Source: Pseudobdellovibrionaceae bacterium
GTDB lineage: Bacteria > Bdellovibrionota > Bdellovibrionia > Bdellovibrionales > JAGQZY01
Assembly (NCBI GenBank): GCA_020635085.1
Contig: JACKAL010000002.1
Span: 1-64,000 of the forward strand
DNA length: 64,000 nt
Direction: 5' to 3'
In this document: positions 53,132-62,270 of the stretch, piece after piece
Position numbering within the stretch: the stretch's first letter is position 1
Layout of the letters: the number at the start of each line of letters is the position of its first letter
The notes under the pieces: model-generated
The model's input: only the letters and a program-made list of their open reading frames with translations
Told to the model about the DNA's origin: nothing
Databases searched by the model: none
Position numbers and translations under genes: made by a program

Positions 53132-53174
53132 TGGCTGAATACCACAATACAAATTCATATTGTAAATCCAGCCA
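53132..53174 (+). other. Nested inverted repeat upstream of the 995-residue gene
   Basis: TGGCTG (53132-53137) pairs with CAGCCA (53169-53174) and, inside it, ACAATA (53144-53149) with TATTGT (53158-53163). It follows copy 2 of the dispersed repeat by about 38 nt and precedes the next start codon by about 165 nt. The rest up to 53339 is AT-rich; no clear promoter is seen. Confidence 0.45.
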
Positions 53175-53339
53175 CTATGTCTTTAAGTAAGTGAGATCGT
53201 TATCCATATCCAACAAAAAGAAGAAAGAGGAAACAAGGTGTCAAAGTTTTAGACAGCTGTTAGCCTCTTGGGTATTCTCTGTGGATAAGCTCTAACCTTA
53301 TCGCTTTTGGTTGGCTCTGAGATTGCTAACTAGTGTTAT

Positions 53340-56327
53340 ATGGGCTGGCTTCAATCCTTTAAATATTTAATACTATTTTTCGCTTCAGGACTGATGGTTT
53401 TTACCTCTTTTATTGCCAACGCTCAATCAGCACCAAGTTCCCAAATCATTTTGGATCAAAAGGGAGATCAATGGATATCTCTTCTGAGTGGAGATCAAAA
53501 GGCTCAACTCATTAAGTTGTCCGAAATGAGTGATGATGAATTTCTAAAAGAAATGGATTCTTTTGATTTAAAAAATATTCCTGGAAGTAGTTTAAAGCGC
53601 TTAGGTCCTGAATATGTAAAGTTCTCTTTTGCTCTCATGCTCGTACAAGTTAAAACATGTTTTGCTAATGCGAACTCTTTAACAAACCTATCGCTTATTG
53701 CTGCTCCGACTTCTCCTACATGTGTCAGTGATTTTCTTGCACACTTAACTGACTGGCGCGGTTGGGTGGGTTTTTACTTTTTTATTATGAGCAGTCAGGC
53801 CACATCTCAAGTTGGAATGAAAATTCTTCTTGAAAGTCGTCGTTTTATAGGTCAACCGAAATCTCTTCCTAAACTACAGGCTCGGATAGGTCCATACCTT
53901 GGATATTTAGGAATGACAGTGGGATCGTTGACATCGCAAGTGATAGAACACTTTTTACGCTCTCCAAGTTGGAGTCAATGTATCAAATTGATGTCTGAAG
54001 AAGGCCTTACCAGCACTCCATGTAAAGAGGCTTTTACAGATTTTCTATCTCAAGAAGATTTTTGGGATGATTTTTGGGCGGGTTCTACGTCTATGGTATC
54101 TGCAAGTATTGCCGCCGCCATTACACAACAACTTGTAACTTGCCGTAATCTTATGGGTGGCACCATCAAAATGAGTACCCTTTGCTCTGCGGCGGCAAAC
54201 AAACTAAAAATTCTTGCTGGAAAAAGTGGTGCTATTGATCTGTTTGAACGCGTTGGCATCCGCGCCATTAAGGGAATTAGAATCGTAAAAAATCTGTACT
54301 CATTAACAGGATTACCTGGAATTACGTTTTCTATTGTAACCGAAGTCGGTTCCTTTTATGCATTTTTGATGTGGGACCATGTTTTAAAAAATCCTTTCTC
54401 TCGCACATATTATGATTTGAATACCAGCGGGAATGTGAATAAAGCCATAGAAGATTTAAAAATTGCCTTGAAAGAAAATCAAAAGCTAAATTGGCAAAAA
54501 CCTTTCCTCACCCATAAAAAGGAATGTTATCTTTCTAATATAAATGCGCAAGGAGAGTTAGAAACGGCCTGTGAAACACGGAGCATTGACCCCCTTGTTT
54601 TATCTTTAAAAACATTAAGTACTGGGGCTTCTCGCTACCGCAAAAAAGTTCTATTGAATCCCTTAGACGATACCATAGTTCAATGGACCAACAAAGTATC
54701 TTCTTATCTTAAGAAATACAAAGCAGCAAAAATCGTCATGGAATATCTTATCAATGAAAGAAAGAAACAAAGTGATTTTTCTTTTTCATTTGATGAACGT
54801 GCCTTTTACGTATTTGTGCTGTGGCACAGTGCGCTTGAAAAAGAAATAAATAAGCAAACCACATTTTCCCAAAATCTTCAGCCACTACTGGATAATATAA
54901 GTCGTGATTTTAATATTCAACGCACTCAACTACCGATAATTAATCTCGATGGCGAGAATATGGATTCCATTTTTGCAACCTACAAAAAACATTATAATTT
55001 CGACACTGTTTTAAACGAACAAGCGAAGAATAATATTCGACAAAATATTTTAAAAATAAAACAATTCCTTCTTTCCCGAGGAGCTAATGACTTCTCTTCT
55101 TCATCGCAAGCAAAGTGTCAAAAATTTCCTTTGTTATGTAAAGCACAAGACATGACCCTTGCTGCTACGTGGAATCAGGACAATGATCGCAACGACCATT
55201 CTAAAAGTAGAGCCTTCATTCTTTCTCTCTATTCTATTTTTGGAGAGATGCAATTAAACGAAATCACCTGGGATCTTATCTGTAGCCATAATACAAAGCT
55301 AGAACTTAAAAACTTAAATAACAACGGTAGCGTTGCCACACTTTCTCTACCTCGCTTAGTACGCTTTTCTGATGAAGAGCTTGCGCGTAATTGTTCTGAT
55401 AAAACTTTTCTACAAAACAAAAAAATGCTTGATACCTCATCTGCACTACAGCCGTGGGTTTATAATGGTGATATTTATGACAATATTTTTGATTTACTCG
55501 CTTCAAGTAAAGTGCAGTGGTATTTTGGCAATACATCCGATGGAATCCAAGAATGGTGGACTAAAGATATATTTACGCCCACAACACAATTTATGTTTGA
55601 AATGGCTAAATTATATCAAAACCATCTTAATGAAAAACTAATGATTTATATCGATAATGTAAAAAATGACCAACTGGTTGCTATGAGCGCCCCACAAATG
55701 CGTGGAACACTTTTGGATCACCACATCGTAACTGGTAATCTCGATATTCTCAACAAACCAAGCATTTCGCTGTCTCTTATGGGACAGGTGCGATTGATTC
55801 TCGATGCTATTCAATACAATTGGCCAGGTGACAATGCGGATACCATCTCCCAGCTAGAGCTCGCTTTTGCCGATTATATTCTGAATATACGCTATCCTGT
55901 GCGTTTAAGTTCTATGGAGCGTGTATGGTCAGAATACCAAGCAGCCATTGTAGCTAAAGATGTTGGGCCACGAGAAATTCTTGCAGCGCAGGTACAATTT
56001 GATGAGAAATTCCAAGAAGCTGTACTTGGAAAAGAACGTTTATTGCGTCTTAAACTGTTTCGTGAACGAATCGTAAACCTTAAAAATATTCTTTTCCAGA
56101 AAATGTCTGGCATAGATTACAACACTCTTTCGGGTATGGATAAACTGAAACTTAAAAAAAGAGCTCAAGAGACTATTGCCAATGAATCCAACTATGTCGA
56201 AATTTCTGTACAAGAGCACAAGAAGTTTATTGCCTTCGAGCTCCTCAACGAAAGTCTTAATAAGATATTAATAGAAATTGATCAACTCTATGATAAAATG
56301 GCAGCTAAGCCATTTATCGGAATGTAA
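53340..56327 (+). CDS. Large membrane or secreted protein of unknown function
   Basis: 995 residues. The N-terminus has a hydrophobic stretch ending FIANAQS (signal peptide or anchor, about 9-29). Four further hydrophobic segments occur in residues 120-350 (WRGWVGFYFFIMSS, LGYLGMTVGSLTSQ, GSTSMVSASIAAAITQQ, LPGITFSIVTEVGSFYAFLMWDH). The last 600 residues are soluble, helical and Lys/Asn/Asp-rich with few recognisable motifs, ending near a coiled-coil-like segment. No known family. The ATG has no ribosome site; TAACTA at 53327-53332 might serve as -10. It forms an operon with the next gene (11 bp gap). Confidence 0.75.
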   Translation: MGWLQSFKYLILFFASGLMVFTSFIANAQSAPSSQIILDQKGDQWISLLSGDQKAQLIKLSEMSDDEFLKEMDSFDLKNIPGSSLKRLGPEYVKFSFALMLVQVKTCFANANSLTNLSLIAAPTSPTCVSDFLAHLTDWRGWVGFYFFIMSSQATSQVGMKILLESRRFIGQPKSLPKLQARIGPYLGYLGMTVGSLTSQVIEHFLRSPSWSQCIKLMSEEGLTSTPCKEAFTDFLSQEDFWDDFWAGSTSMVSASIAAAITQQLVTCRNLMGGTIKMSTLCSAAANKLKILAGKSGAIDLFERVGIRAIKGIRIVKNLYSLTGLPGITFSIVTEVGSFYAFLMWDHVLKNPFSRTYYDLNTSGNVNKAIEDLKIALKENQKLNWQKPFLTHKKECYLSNINAQGELETACETRSIDPLVLSLKTLSTGASRYRKKVLLNPLDDTIVQWTNKVSSYLKKYKAAKIVMEYLINERKKQSDFSFSFDERAFYVFVLWHSALEKEINKQTTFSQNLQPLLDNISRDFNIQRTQLPIINLDGENMDSIFATYKKHYNFDTVLNEQAKNNIRQNILKIKQFLLSRGANDFSSSSQAKCQKFPLLCKAQDMTLAATWNQDNDRNDHSKSRAFILSLYSIFGEMQLNEITWDLICSHNTKLELKNLNNNGSVATLSLPRLVRFSDEELARNCSDKTFLQNKKMLDTSSALQPWVYNGDIYDNIFDLLASSKVQWYFGNTSDGIQEWWTKDIFTPTTQFMFEMAKLYQNHLNEKLMIYIDNVKNDQLVAMSAPQMRGTLLDHHIVTGNLDILNKPSISLSLMGQVRLILDAIQYNWPGDNADTISQLELAFADYILNIRYPVRLSSMERVWSEYQAAIVAKDVGPREILAAQVQFDEKFQEAVLGKERLLRLKLFRERIVNLKNILFQKMSGIDYNTLSGMDKLKLKKRAQETIANESNYVEISVQEHKKFIAFELLNESLNKILIEIDQLYDKMAAKPFIGM

Positions 56328-56338
56328 AAGGAGATTTT

Positions 56339-56950
56339 ATGAACAGAGTTCTCAAAATATTTTTTGTCCTGTGTGCCTTAGCTATGACCTCAACCTCACT
56401 AGCGCAACGAGCTCGAGATAAAACAGAACGTCCTCTATCTCGCGAAGTAGAAGCATTTAAAAAATCTCTTAGCAAACTAGGATTGGGAGAAAATGTCGAT
56501 GGATTAAAAGCTCTTGCTGAACAACGACCTGAACTCAATGAACGATTAAAAGATATTACAAAAAAACTTGCAGAAGAAAAATTACAAAAAAACATACGAG
56601 ATAATAAGGCAAAATTTCAGGAACTTTCTGACAAAATCGATGCGTCTGCCGCTGAAGCTGCCGAAGTTCGCGCTAGCCGCATGCAGTTGTCTGGCAGTGC
56701 TGAAAACCTACTATCTGCCATTGAGGCATTACCTGGGGTTTTAGCAGAATTGGCTGCTGCTGGTCCAAAGGGAGATATACAAAAAGCCATCGATGTAGCA
56801 GATATTTTAAGTAAGTTATCCACTAAGGATCTAAGTAATGAAGCTGATGCCTCTGCTAAGGTTCGCGTCTTAGAAGAACGTTTAGGTAAAGATAAAAATG
56901 GTAACCCCATTTCTATTGAGGAATTTATTAAGCGTTGCCTTGGCAAATAA
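56339..56950 (+). CDS. Secreted helical coiled-coil-rich protein
   Basis: 203 residues: signal peptide ending TSLAQ (about 23), then almost wholly alpha-helical, rich in Ala, Glu, Lys and Leu with heptad-like runs (EAFKKSLSKLGLGENV, LNERLKDITKKLAEEKLQ, AEAAEVRASRMQLSG). Ends in IEEFIKRCLGK. A strong AAAGGAGATTTT ribosome site precedes the ATG. It directly follows the 995-residue gene and is probably co-transcribed, so the two may work together. No known domain. Confidence 0.75.
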   Translation: MNRVLKIFFVLCALAMTSTSLAQRARDKTERPLSREVEAFKKSLSKLGLGENVDGLKALAEQRPELNERLKDITKKLAEEKLQKNIRDNKAKFQELSDKIDASAAEAAEVRASRMQLSGSAENLLSAIEALPGVLAELAAAGPKGDIQKAIDVADILSKLSTKDLSNEADASAKVRVLEERLGKDKNGNPISIEEFIKRCLGK

Positions 56951-56971
56951 TCATCATTATATTGCCATCTT

Positions 56972-57964
56972 ATGCAAAACATCCTGGTTACTGGCGCCAC
57001 AGGTTTTATTGGTAAACACCTCGCCAGAACATTAGCAACAAAAGAAGGGCATACTGTGTATGCCCTTGTCCGTAATCCTGAAAAATGCTCTGATTTAAAA
57101 GAAATGGGCGTTCGCCTTATCAAAGGCGATGTCACCGACAACATGTCTGTTCTCCATGCCATCGAGAACAAAGATATGGTTTATCACCTGGCGGGAAAAA
57201 TTGCCTACAAAGTGTCCGAGCGAGCTGACATGGAAACTGTTAACGTGAAAGGTACGCAAAAAGTTATCGATGCCTGTGTCACCCACAATACGCCAAAGGT
57301 GATCTACATGAGCTCTGTCGTTGCGATTGGCGCAAGCTTTGATGGTACGGTATTAGATGAAAACTCACCCTACACTATTGATCATCTAAATCTGGGATAT
57401 TTTCAAACAAAGCATAAAGCCGAGGAAATTGTCCGAACCGCATTTCAACACAATAAATTAAATGTTTTTATTTTGAACCCCTCAACTGTGTATGGCGCTG
57501 GCGATGCCACCAAAGGCAGTCGTTCTGTACAGAGAAAGGTCGCTTCGGGAAAATTCCCTTTTTATACCCCGGGCGGAGTGAATGTTGTCCACATTGATGA
57601 TGTAATTTATTGTCTACAATACGTGCATCAAAAGGGACGCGCTGGTGAACGCTATATTGTTGCCGGAGAAAACTTAACGATTAAAGATCTTTTTGCTGCT
57701 ATCGCCGAAGTGGCTGGTGTATCCGCACCCACTTTTTACCTCCCCTCCCCCATTCTGCATCTTATGGGTTGGACGGGAGATCATATCTTACAACCCATAG
57801 GAATCAAGGGACCGTTGTCTGGAGAAACTGCTTGGACCTCTTCCATGTACCATTGGTTCTCATCAGAAAAAGCGCAACGAGAGCTACTGTACAAACCAAC
57901 TCCTGCTAAAATGGCTATTCGCGAAAGTGTGCAGTGGATGAAAGACCATGGCTACTTACCGTAA
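56972..57964 (+). CDS. NAD(P)-dependent sugar epimerase/dehydratase-type protein (extended SDR)
   Basis: 330 residues with the Rossmann motif GATGFIG (8-14), the YMSSV strand and the Tyr-x3-Lys catalytic pair in YFQTKHKAEE. It resembles dihydroflavonol-reductase-like or NAD-dependent epimerase enzymes of unknown substrate. No Shine-Dalgarno; TATATT at 56958-56963 lies 8 nt upstream of the ATG, so a leaderless transcript is possible. Its last 17 bases overlap the mtgA start. Confidence 0.85.
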   Translation: MQNILVTGATGFIGKHLARTLATKEGHTVYALVRNPEKCSDLKEMGVRLIKGDVTDNMSVLHAIENKDMVYHLAGKIAYKVSERADMETVNVKGTQKVIDACVTHNTPKVIYMSSVVAIGASFDGTVLDENSPYTIDHLNLGYFQTKHKAEEIVRTAFQHNKLNVFILNPSTVYGAGDATKGSRSVQRKVASGKFPFYTPGGVNVVHIDDVIYCLQYVHQKGRAGERYIVAGENLTIKDLFAAIAEVAGVSAPTFYLPSPILHLMGWTGDHILQPIGIKGPLSGETAWTSSMYHWFSSEKAQRELLYKPTPAKMAIRESVQWMKDHGYLP

Positions 57965-58874
57965 ACTATTTTCTGTTGTAGTTATTTTTTTTGGTTCATT
58001 GTTGTTAATTGCAACGATTATCGGCTCTGCCACTTATTTTGCTTACCAAAGCATACCCTCCATTGAGAACATTAACGGCTGTTTTACAGCAAGTATGTAC
58101 CAAGTACCAATTTGCCCGAGCAAACCAGGGTATATTCGCTACAGTCAACTGCCTCGGCATCTCGTACAATCTTTGATTGCCGCAGAAGATTCGACTTTTT
58201 ATTTTCATCAGGGATTTAATTTGGAGGAAATGAAAGACGCTCTTGAAAAAAGTCTTGATGCGGGTCGTTGGGTGCGCGGTGGGTCTACCATTACCCAACA
58301 ACTCGCCAAAAATTTGTATCTAACAAAAGAAAAATCTCTAGTGCGCAAAATTAAAGAGCTTGTTGTGTCTCGTAATATTGAAAAAAAACTTAGCAAAGAA
58401 AAAATTATTGAACTTTACTTTAATGTTGTAGAATTTGGGCCGAAAATTTATGGAATTTCTAAGGCCAGTCGACATTACTTTGATAAATCTCCTGGTGAAC
58501 TCACTCCTGCAGAAGGAGCCTATTTAGTTTCGCTTTTACCAAGCCCAGTGCGCTATTCTTCGCAATTTCGCAAAAACAAAGAACTCAGCGCTTTTAATAA
58601 ACGTCGAATCAAACATATTCTACATATTTTACTATTACAAAAAAAAGTATCCGAAGATGATTACAACTATGAAGTGGCGCGAACAGAGAGCGGCCTATGG
58701 AATGTTCCACCGGAAGTTATAGATCCAGATTCAGTGCAATTCGCCGAAAAAATATTTGGATCCGATGGATCCGCTCAACTGAATGACGCGAATCCTGAGC
58801 CTACAGAGAATGAATCCAAAATGATGGATAAGAATGATTCAGATGATGACGATGATGATTCGGAATATGAATAA
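57948..58874 (+). CDS. mtgA: Monofunctional peptidoglycan glycosyltransferase MtgA
   Basis: GT51 enzyme that polymerises lipid II. 308 residues: one N-terminal membrane anchor (about 6-33), catalytic Glu80 in AAEDSTFYFHQGF, GGSTITQQLAKNLYL, and the ELYFNVVEFGPKIYGI motif. No penicillin-binding transpeptidase domain is present. The C-terminal tail is strongly acidic (NDSDDDDDDSEYE), unusual for the family; it might bind cations or partners. The start overlaps the epimerase gene by 17 bp. Confidence 0.93.
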   Translation: MATYRKLFSVVVIFFGSLLLIATIIGSATYFAYQSIPSIENINGCFTASMYQVPICPSKPGYIRYSQLPRHLVQSLIAAEDSTFYFHQGFNLEEMKDALEKSLDAGRWVRGGSTITQQLAKNLYLTKEKSLVRKIKELVVSRNIEKKLSKEKIIELYFNVVEFGPKIYGISKASRHYFDKSPGELTPAEGAYLVSLLPSPVRYSSQFRKNKELSAFNKRRIKHILHILLLQKKVSEDDYNYEVARTESGLWNVPPEVIDPDSVQFAEKIFGSDGSAQLNDANPEPTENESKMMDKNDSDDDDDDSEYE

Positions 58875-58957
58875 TGTCGACATAGTGACCTCAAGCCTTT
58901 TTAATTTCCTTATTTTGCGGGGCGAGATTCCTATCTTGCTAGCACATTTTTATTCTA

Positions 58958-60358
58958 TTAAAAATCCGTAGGCTCAGCTCCATAATCAGTTTTATATTCG
59001 GCAATATTAAGAAAATGTTTGAGTTCGATGGATCCATTCAGTTCCTCAATGAACGTTGGCACATTCAATAGTAGTTTTTTCTCGATTTCTACCTCCTTTA
59101 TATCTTCCAAATTTCTTATGGCTATTTTTAATTTTAAAATTCCATACTCAGACGAATATTCTTTTACTTGTGCTTTGATAAATATGGATCGCGGTTGCAT
59201 GGCGTAGGGATTTTCCAAAGTGTATTTGGGTTCATTTTCTGTTTTAAAACTATCTTCAGAATTAAAAATATAACCGCGAACAGCGGCGCCTTTTGTACTA
59301 TCCAGCACCATTGTCTGTGTTATGCGTCCCAAGTTTCCAAACTCTTCTTCTGGTAAATTTCCCAAAATCTTAACCAGAAATTTTTTAGATTCTACTGGAA
59401 GCGCCGTGCGGAATTCACCATCATCTAAAAAATAAAAATGGGGTTTGATAAATTGAGTAATAGCGATTGTTGTAGTAACGAGAATGACAGCAAGAGTAAC
59501 ATATATTTTTCGTTTTTTTGGTATATTTTTCATATTGTTCAGCCTTTGATCGTATTCACGAACTGGATTGCGTTTTATGATTCCCAGAGCCAATGAACTT
59601 TCTGCTGATTTTTGTGACCAATCGAATATCTCTTTAAGAGTTTGAATATATCTTATGTGGTTCATCGTTAATTTTTTGAGAAGACATATGTCTGTTCTGA
59701 GTTCTTGATAAAAGGTCAGATCTTCTATAAAGCGCTTAATCAGGGGATTGTACCAAAAGAGCGTCTGGATCAGTTGGAGCAGATAAACTATACTCGTGTC
59801 TTTCTTGCGGATATGAATGAATTCATGAGCAAGGATGTAGCGTAATAATTTCGGTTTCTGAAAAAGCGCTTCATCGACGACAACATAAGAATTTCTTCCA
59901 TAACTGAAAGCACAGGGACTTGTATTACTTTTTCCTTTTAATATTGAAAGTTTACCAATGCAATATAGCGGCTCCGCATTTTTGAGCCGTTTTAACTGCA
60001 TAAGTAAATAAAGAAATTTTACAAATCCCAAGAAGGTTACCACAATAAAAAGGTACTGAAAAAACATCTGATACTTTGTAACATGATCTGCAAGCATAGT
60101 CGTCTGTAGGCCGACATCTAACGGGAGCTTCGTACTGGTATATTTTGGAATCACGCCAGTAAGAGGAGATTTAATAACTAAAGACGGGAAGGAGGCTGCA
60201 CCTACGAGGCACACGGCGGTGACTATGAGATATAAGTAACGCATTTTTTCACGAAAGATACTTTTGATGTTTGTCATTCGATTGGCAAAAATAAAGAGGA
60301 GGGAAAAAACAGTTAATACAACTTCAAATCGCAAAAGGTAATTTAATACAAAAATCAT
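58958..60358 (-). CDS. BlaR1-like M56 membrane metalloprotease, second copy
   Basis: 466 residues: four hydrophobic helices surrounding the zinc motif H178-E179-F-I-H182 and the M56 FIED..YQELRTD segment that carries a third zinc ligand. The C-terminal ~150 residues are an extracytoplasmic beta domain unlike the penicillin-binding sensor of BlaR1. It overlaps the first M56 gene by 4 bp and shares the layout of its N-terminal domain. Probably part of the same operon as blaI. Confidence 0.9.
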   Translation of the reverse strand: MIFVLNYLLRFEVVLTVFSLLFIFANRMTNIKSIFREKMRYLYLIVTAVCLVGAASFPSLVIKSPLTGVIPKYTSTKLPLDVGLQTTMLADHVTKYQMFFQYLFIVVTFLGFVKFLYLLMQLKRLKNAEPLYCIGKLSILKGKSNTSPCAFSYGRNSYVVVDEALFQKPKLLRYILAHEFIHIRKKDTSIVYLLQLIQTLFWYNPLIKRFIEDLTFYQELRTDICLLKKLTMNHIRYIQTLKEIFDWSQKSAESSLALGIIKRNPVREYDQRLNNMKNIPKKRKIYVTLAVILVTTTIAITQFIKPHFYFLDDGEFRTALPVESKKFLVKILGNLPEEEFGNLGRITQTMVLDSTKGAAVRGYIFNSEDSFKTENEPKYTLENPYAMQPRSIFIKAQVKEYSSEYGILKLKIAIRNLEDIKEVEIEKKLLLNVPTFIEELNGSIELKHFLNIAEYKTDYGAEPTDF

Positions 60359-61794
60359 AAATTCTCCCTTTTTAAGATAGGTTGGTGTGATGCAACCCGT
60401 GAAGAGAGTTTGGTCTGGACAGATGCGAAACCATTCTGATTTTCTTGTATTGTTCTGGCATCCGCCACATCTAACGCTTTAGAAATTTCGATATGTCCTC
60501 TAATCGCCTCGACATACGTGCGCGTATCCAATTTAAATGTTTGCTCAAATGAAAAACTTTCTACTCCCCCTTTATAGTAAACTCTCCCTTTCATAAATAT
60601 TGTTATATCATTTGAAGCGATATTTATGATTCGTGTATCTAAGTAGGCCATCCTGTTTTTTTCGAAATTCATATAATTCTCCCAAGACACAGAGTGACCA
60701 TCATAGAGAACCCAATTATTGTCGGATTCAATCCCTCTTATGAGTACGGCACTTGCAATAGGTTGGTATTCTTGATTAAAAAAAGAACCTTCGAATTGTA
60801 AATAAAATTGTGGTGACTTCATCGTAATTTGTGGAGGTGTCTCGCGATTTTCTAAAATACCCATCTTTGCTCTGATAAGACTTGTTGTCGTTACACTAAG
60901 CACAAGAATAATAACCATTACAGAAATATAGCGCATTTTTGACACTTTAATTTTTTCTGTCATATTTCTTATGCGGTCTCGGTATTCATTAACTGGCTTA
61001 CGATTGAAAATACCTAAGATAAAAGCATGACTAGAATTCATATTTGTAGATTCAAATATTTGCTTTAGTGCAGCCATGTACTGTGCGCGAACAATGTTTG
61101 ATCTCTTGAGAACTTGTGTATCCGTTCGTAACTCCTGATAAAAATGAATCTGCACAATAAAGTTTCTTATGATCGGATTGTACCAAAATAAAAATTTAAA
61201 AAACTGCAAGGCATAAATCGCTAGTGTATCTTTGCTGCGGATATGAGCAAACTCATGGGCAAGGACGTAACGAAGAATTTTATGATCTTTAAATGTTTGT
61301 TCGCTGATAACGACAAACGACTGCTTTCCATAACTAAATGCAAAAGGACTTGAATGAGTATCTCCTTTTAAAATAGCGATTTTTCCATAACGAAATAATG
61401 GTATTCTCCGACTCTGTTTATTTAAGAGATATACAGATCGGAAAAATGGAATAAGTCCCATAATTGTTATCGACATAAGGACTAAATAAAAAATTTCAGA
61501 AAAATTGAAAGCCTGATTTATAATAGCTGATTCTAGGGATACATTGGCTATAGGAAGTGTAGCATGCGATATCTCTGTGATCTGTGCTAATTGTTTTTGT
61601 GGAAACACCGATAATGTCCATCTGTTTGTGGAGATACATCCAACAGAAATTGCAAGAAATGTTATAAAATAAAAATAGCGTAGTCTTTCGCGAAAGAGGA
61701 CTTTTATATTCGTAAAGCGATTAGCGAAAAGATATATGCTCGCAAAAATAGTAAGTGCTACTTGGAAATGAAAGAGATATTTCAACAAAATCAT
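60355..61794 (-). CDS. BlaR1-like M56 membrane metalloprotease, first copy
   Basis: 479 residues, paralogous to the following gene. Zinc motif H180-E181-F-A-H184, followed by HIRSKDT and the FYQELRTD segment. BlaR1-type proteases cleave BlaI-like repressors after sensing an external signal, and the repressor gene lies directly upstream with a 4-bp overlap. The sensor part is again a beta domain of about 150 residues, not a beta-lactam-binding fold, so the inducer is unlikely to be a beta-lactam. Confidence 0.9.
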   Translation of the reverse strand: MILLKYLFHFQVALTIFASIYLFANRFTNIKVLFRERLRYFYFITFLAISVGCISTNRWTLSVFPQKQLAQITEISHATLPIANVSLESAIINQAFNFSEIFYLVLMSITIMGLIPFFRSVYLLNKQSRRIPLFRYGKIAILKGDTHSSPFAFSYGKQSFVVISEQTFKDHKILRYVLAHEFAHIRSKDTLAIYALQFFKFLFWYNPIIRNFIVQIHFYQELRTDTQVLKRSNIVRAQYMAALKQIFESTNMNSSHAFILGIFNRKPVNEYRDRIRNMTEKIKVSKMRYISVMVIILVLSVTTTSLIRAKMGILENRETPPQITMKSPQFYLQFEGSFFNQEYQPIASAVLIRGIESDNNWVLYDGHSVSWENYMNFEKNRMAYLDTRIINIASNDITIFMKGRVYYKGGVESFSFEQTFKLDTRTYVEAIRGHIEISKALDVADARTIQENQNGFASVQTKLSSRVASHQPILKRENL

Positions 61795-62168
61795 AAACTC
61801 TCCTCAAATAGTTTACGGATGGAATCTTTTTCTTCGGCGGTAAGCTCTTCGTCTTTTATGAGATTCATCACTAAATTGGATGCCTCTCCCCCAAAGAGTT
61901 TATCGATGAGTGTGCGCGCGGCAAAACGGCGGTACGTATTTTTTTCGACAAGAGGTTTAAAAAGATGGGCCTTGTTTGATTTTTCTGATGTGAGAAATTT
62001 TTTATCTTCTAAAATCTTTACCGTTGTGGCCACCGTGGTGTACGCCACGTCTCTTTTTTTAATAATGCTGCTAAATATTTCGCGAATGGTAATGGGGCAT
62101 TTTTCCCAAACCACAGCCATGACTTCCGACTCCGCTTCTGTTAATACAACTTCCTTGTGTAGTTTCAT
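61791..62168 (-). CDS. blaI: BlaI/MecI-family winged-helix repressor
   Basis: 125 residues with the N-terminal LTEAESEVMAVVWEKCPITIREI winged helix of BlaI/MecI and a C-terminal dimerisation tail. GAGGAG precedes the ATG at 62168. It overlaps the M56 genes downstream and faces a 40-bp inverted repeat just upstream that should be its operator, so autoregulation is likely. No beta-lactamase gene is nearby. Confidence 0.93.
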   Translation of the reverse strand: MKLHKEVVLTEAESEVMAVVWEKCPITIREIFSSIIKKRDVAYTTVATTVKILEDKKFLTSEKSNKAHLFKPLVEKNTYRRFAARTLIDKLFGGEASNLVMNLIKDEELTAEEKDSIRKLFEESL

Positions 62169-62202
62169 GCCATCTCCTCTGCTTCTACCTTGTCGTAATG
62201 AT

Positions 62203-62242
62203 CTACGAAAATCTTAGTAGATGTCTACTAAAGTTTTCGTAG
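62203..62242. promoter_or_regulatory. Palindromic operator upstream of blaI
   Basis: CTACGAAAATCTTAGTAG (62203-62220) and CTACTAAAGTTTTCGTAG (62225-62242) are inverted repeats with a single two-base difference and a 4-nt centre. The core AGTAGA-TG-TCTACT resembles BlaI/MecI-type dyads. It lies 35 bp before the blaI start. Confidence 0.8.
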
Positions 62243-62270
62243 ATTGCGACAATCGTCGAGATGAATTTCT

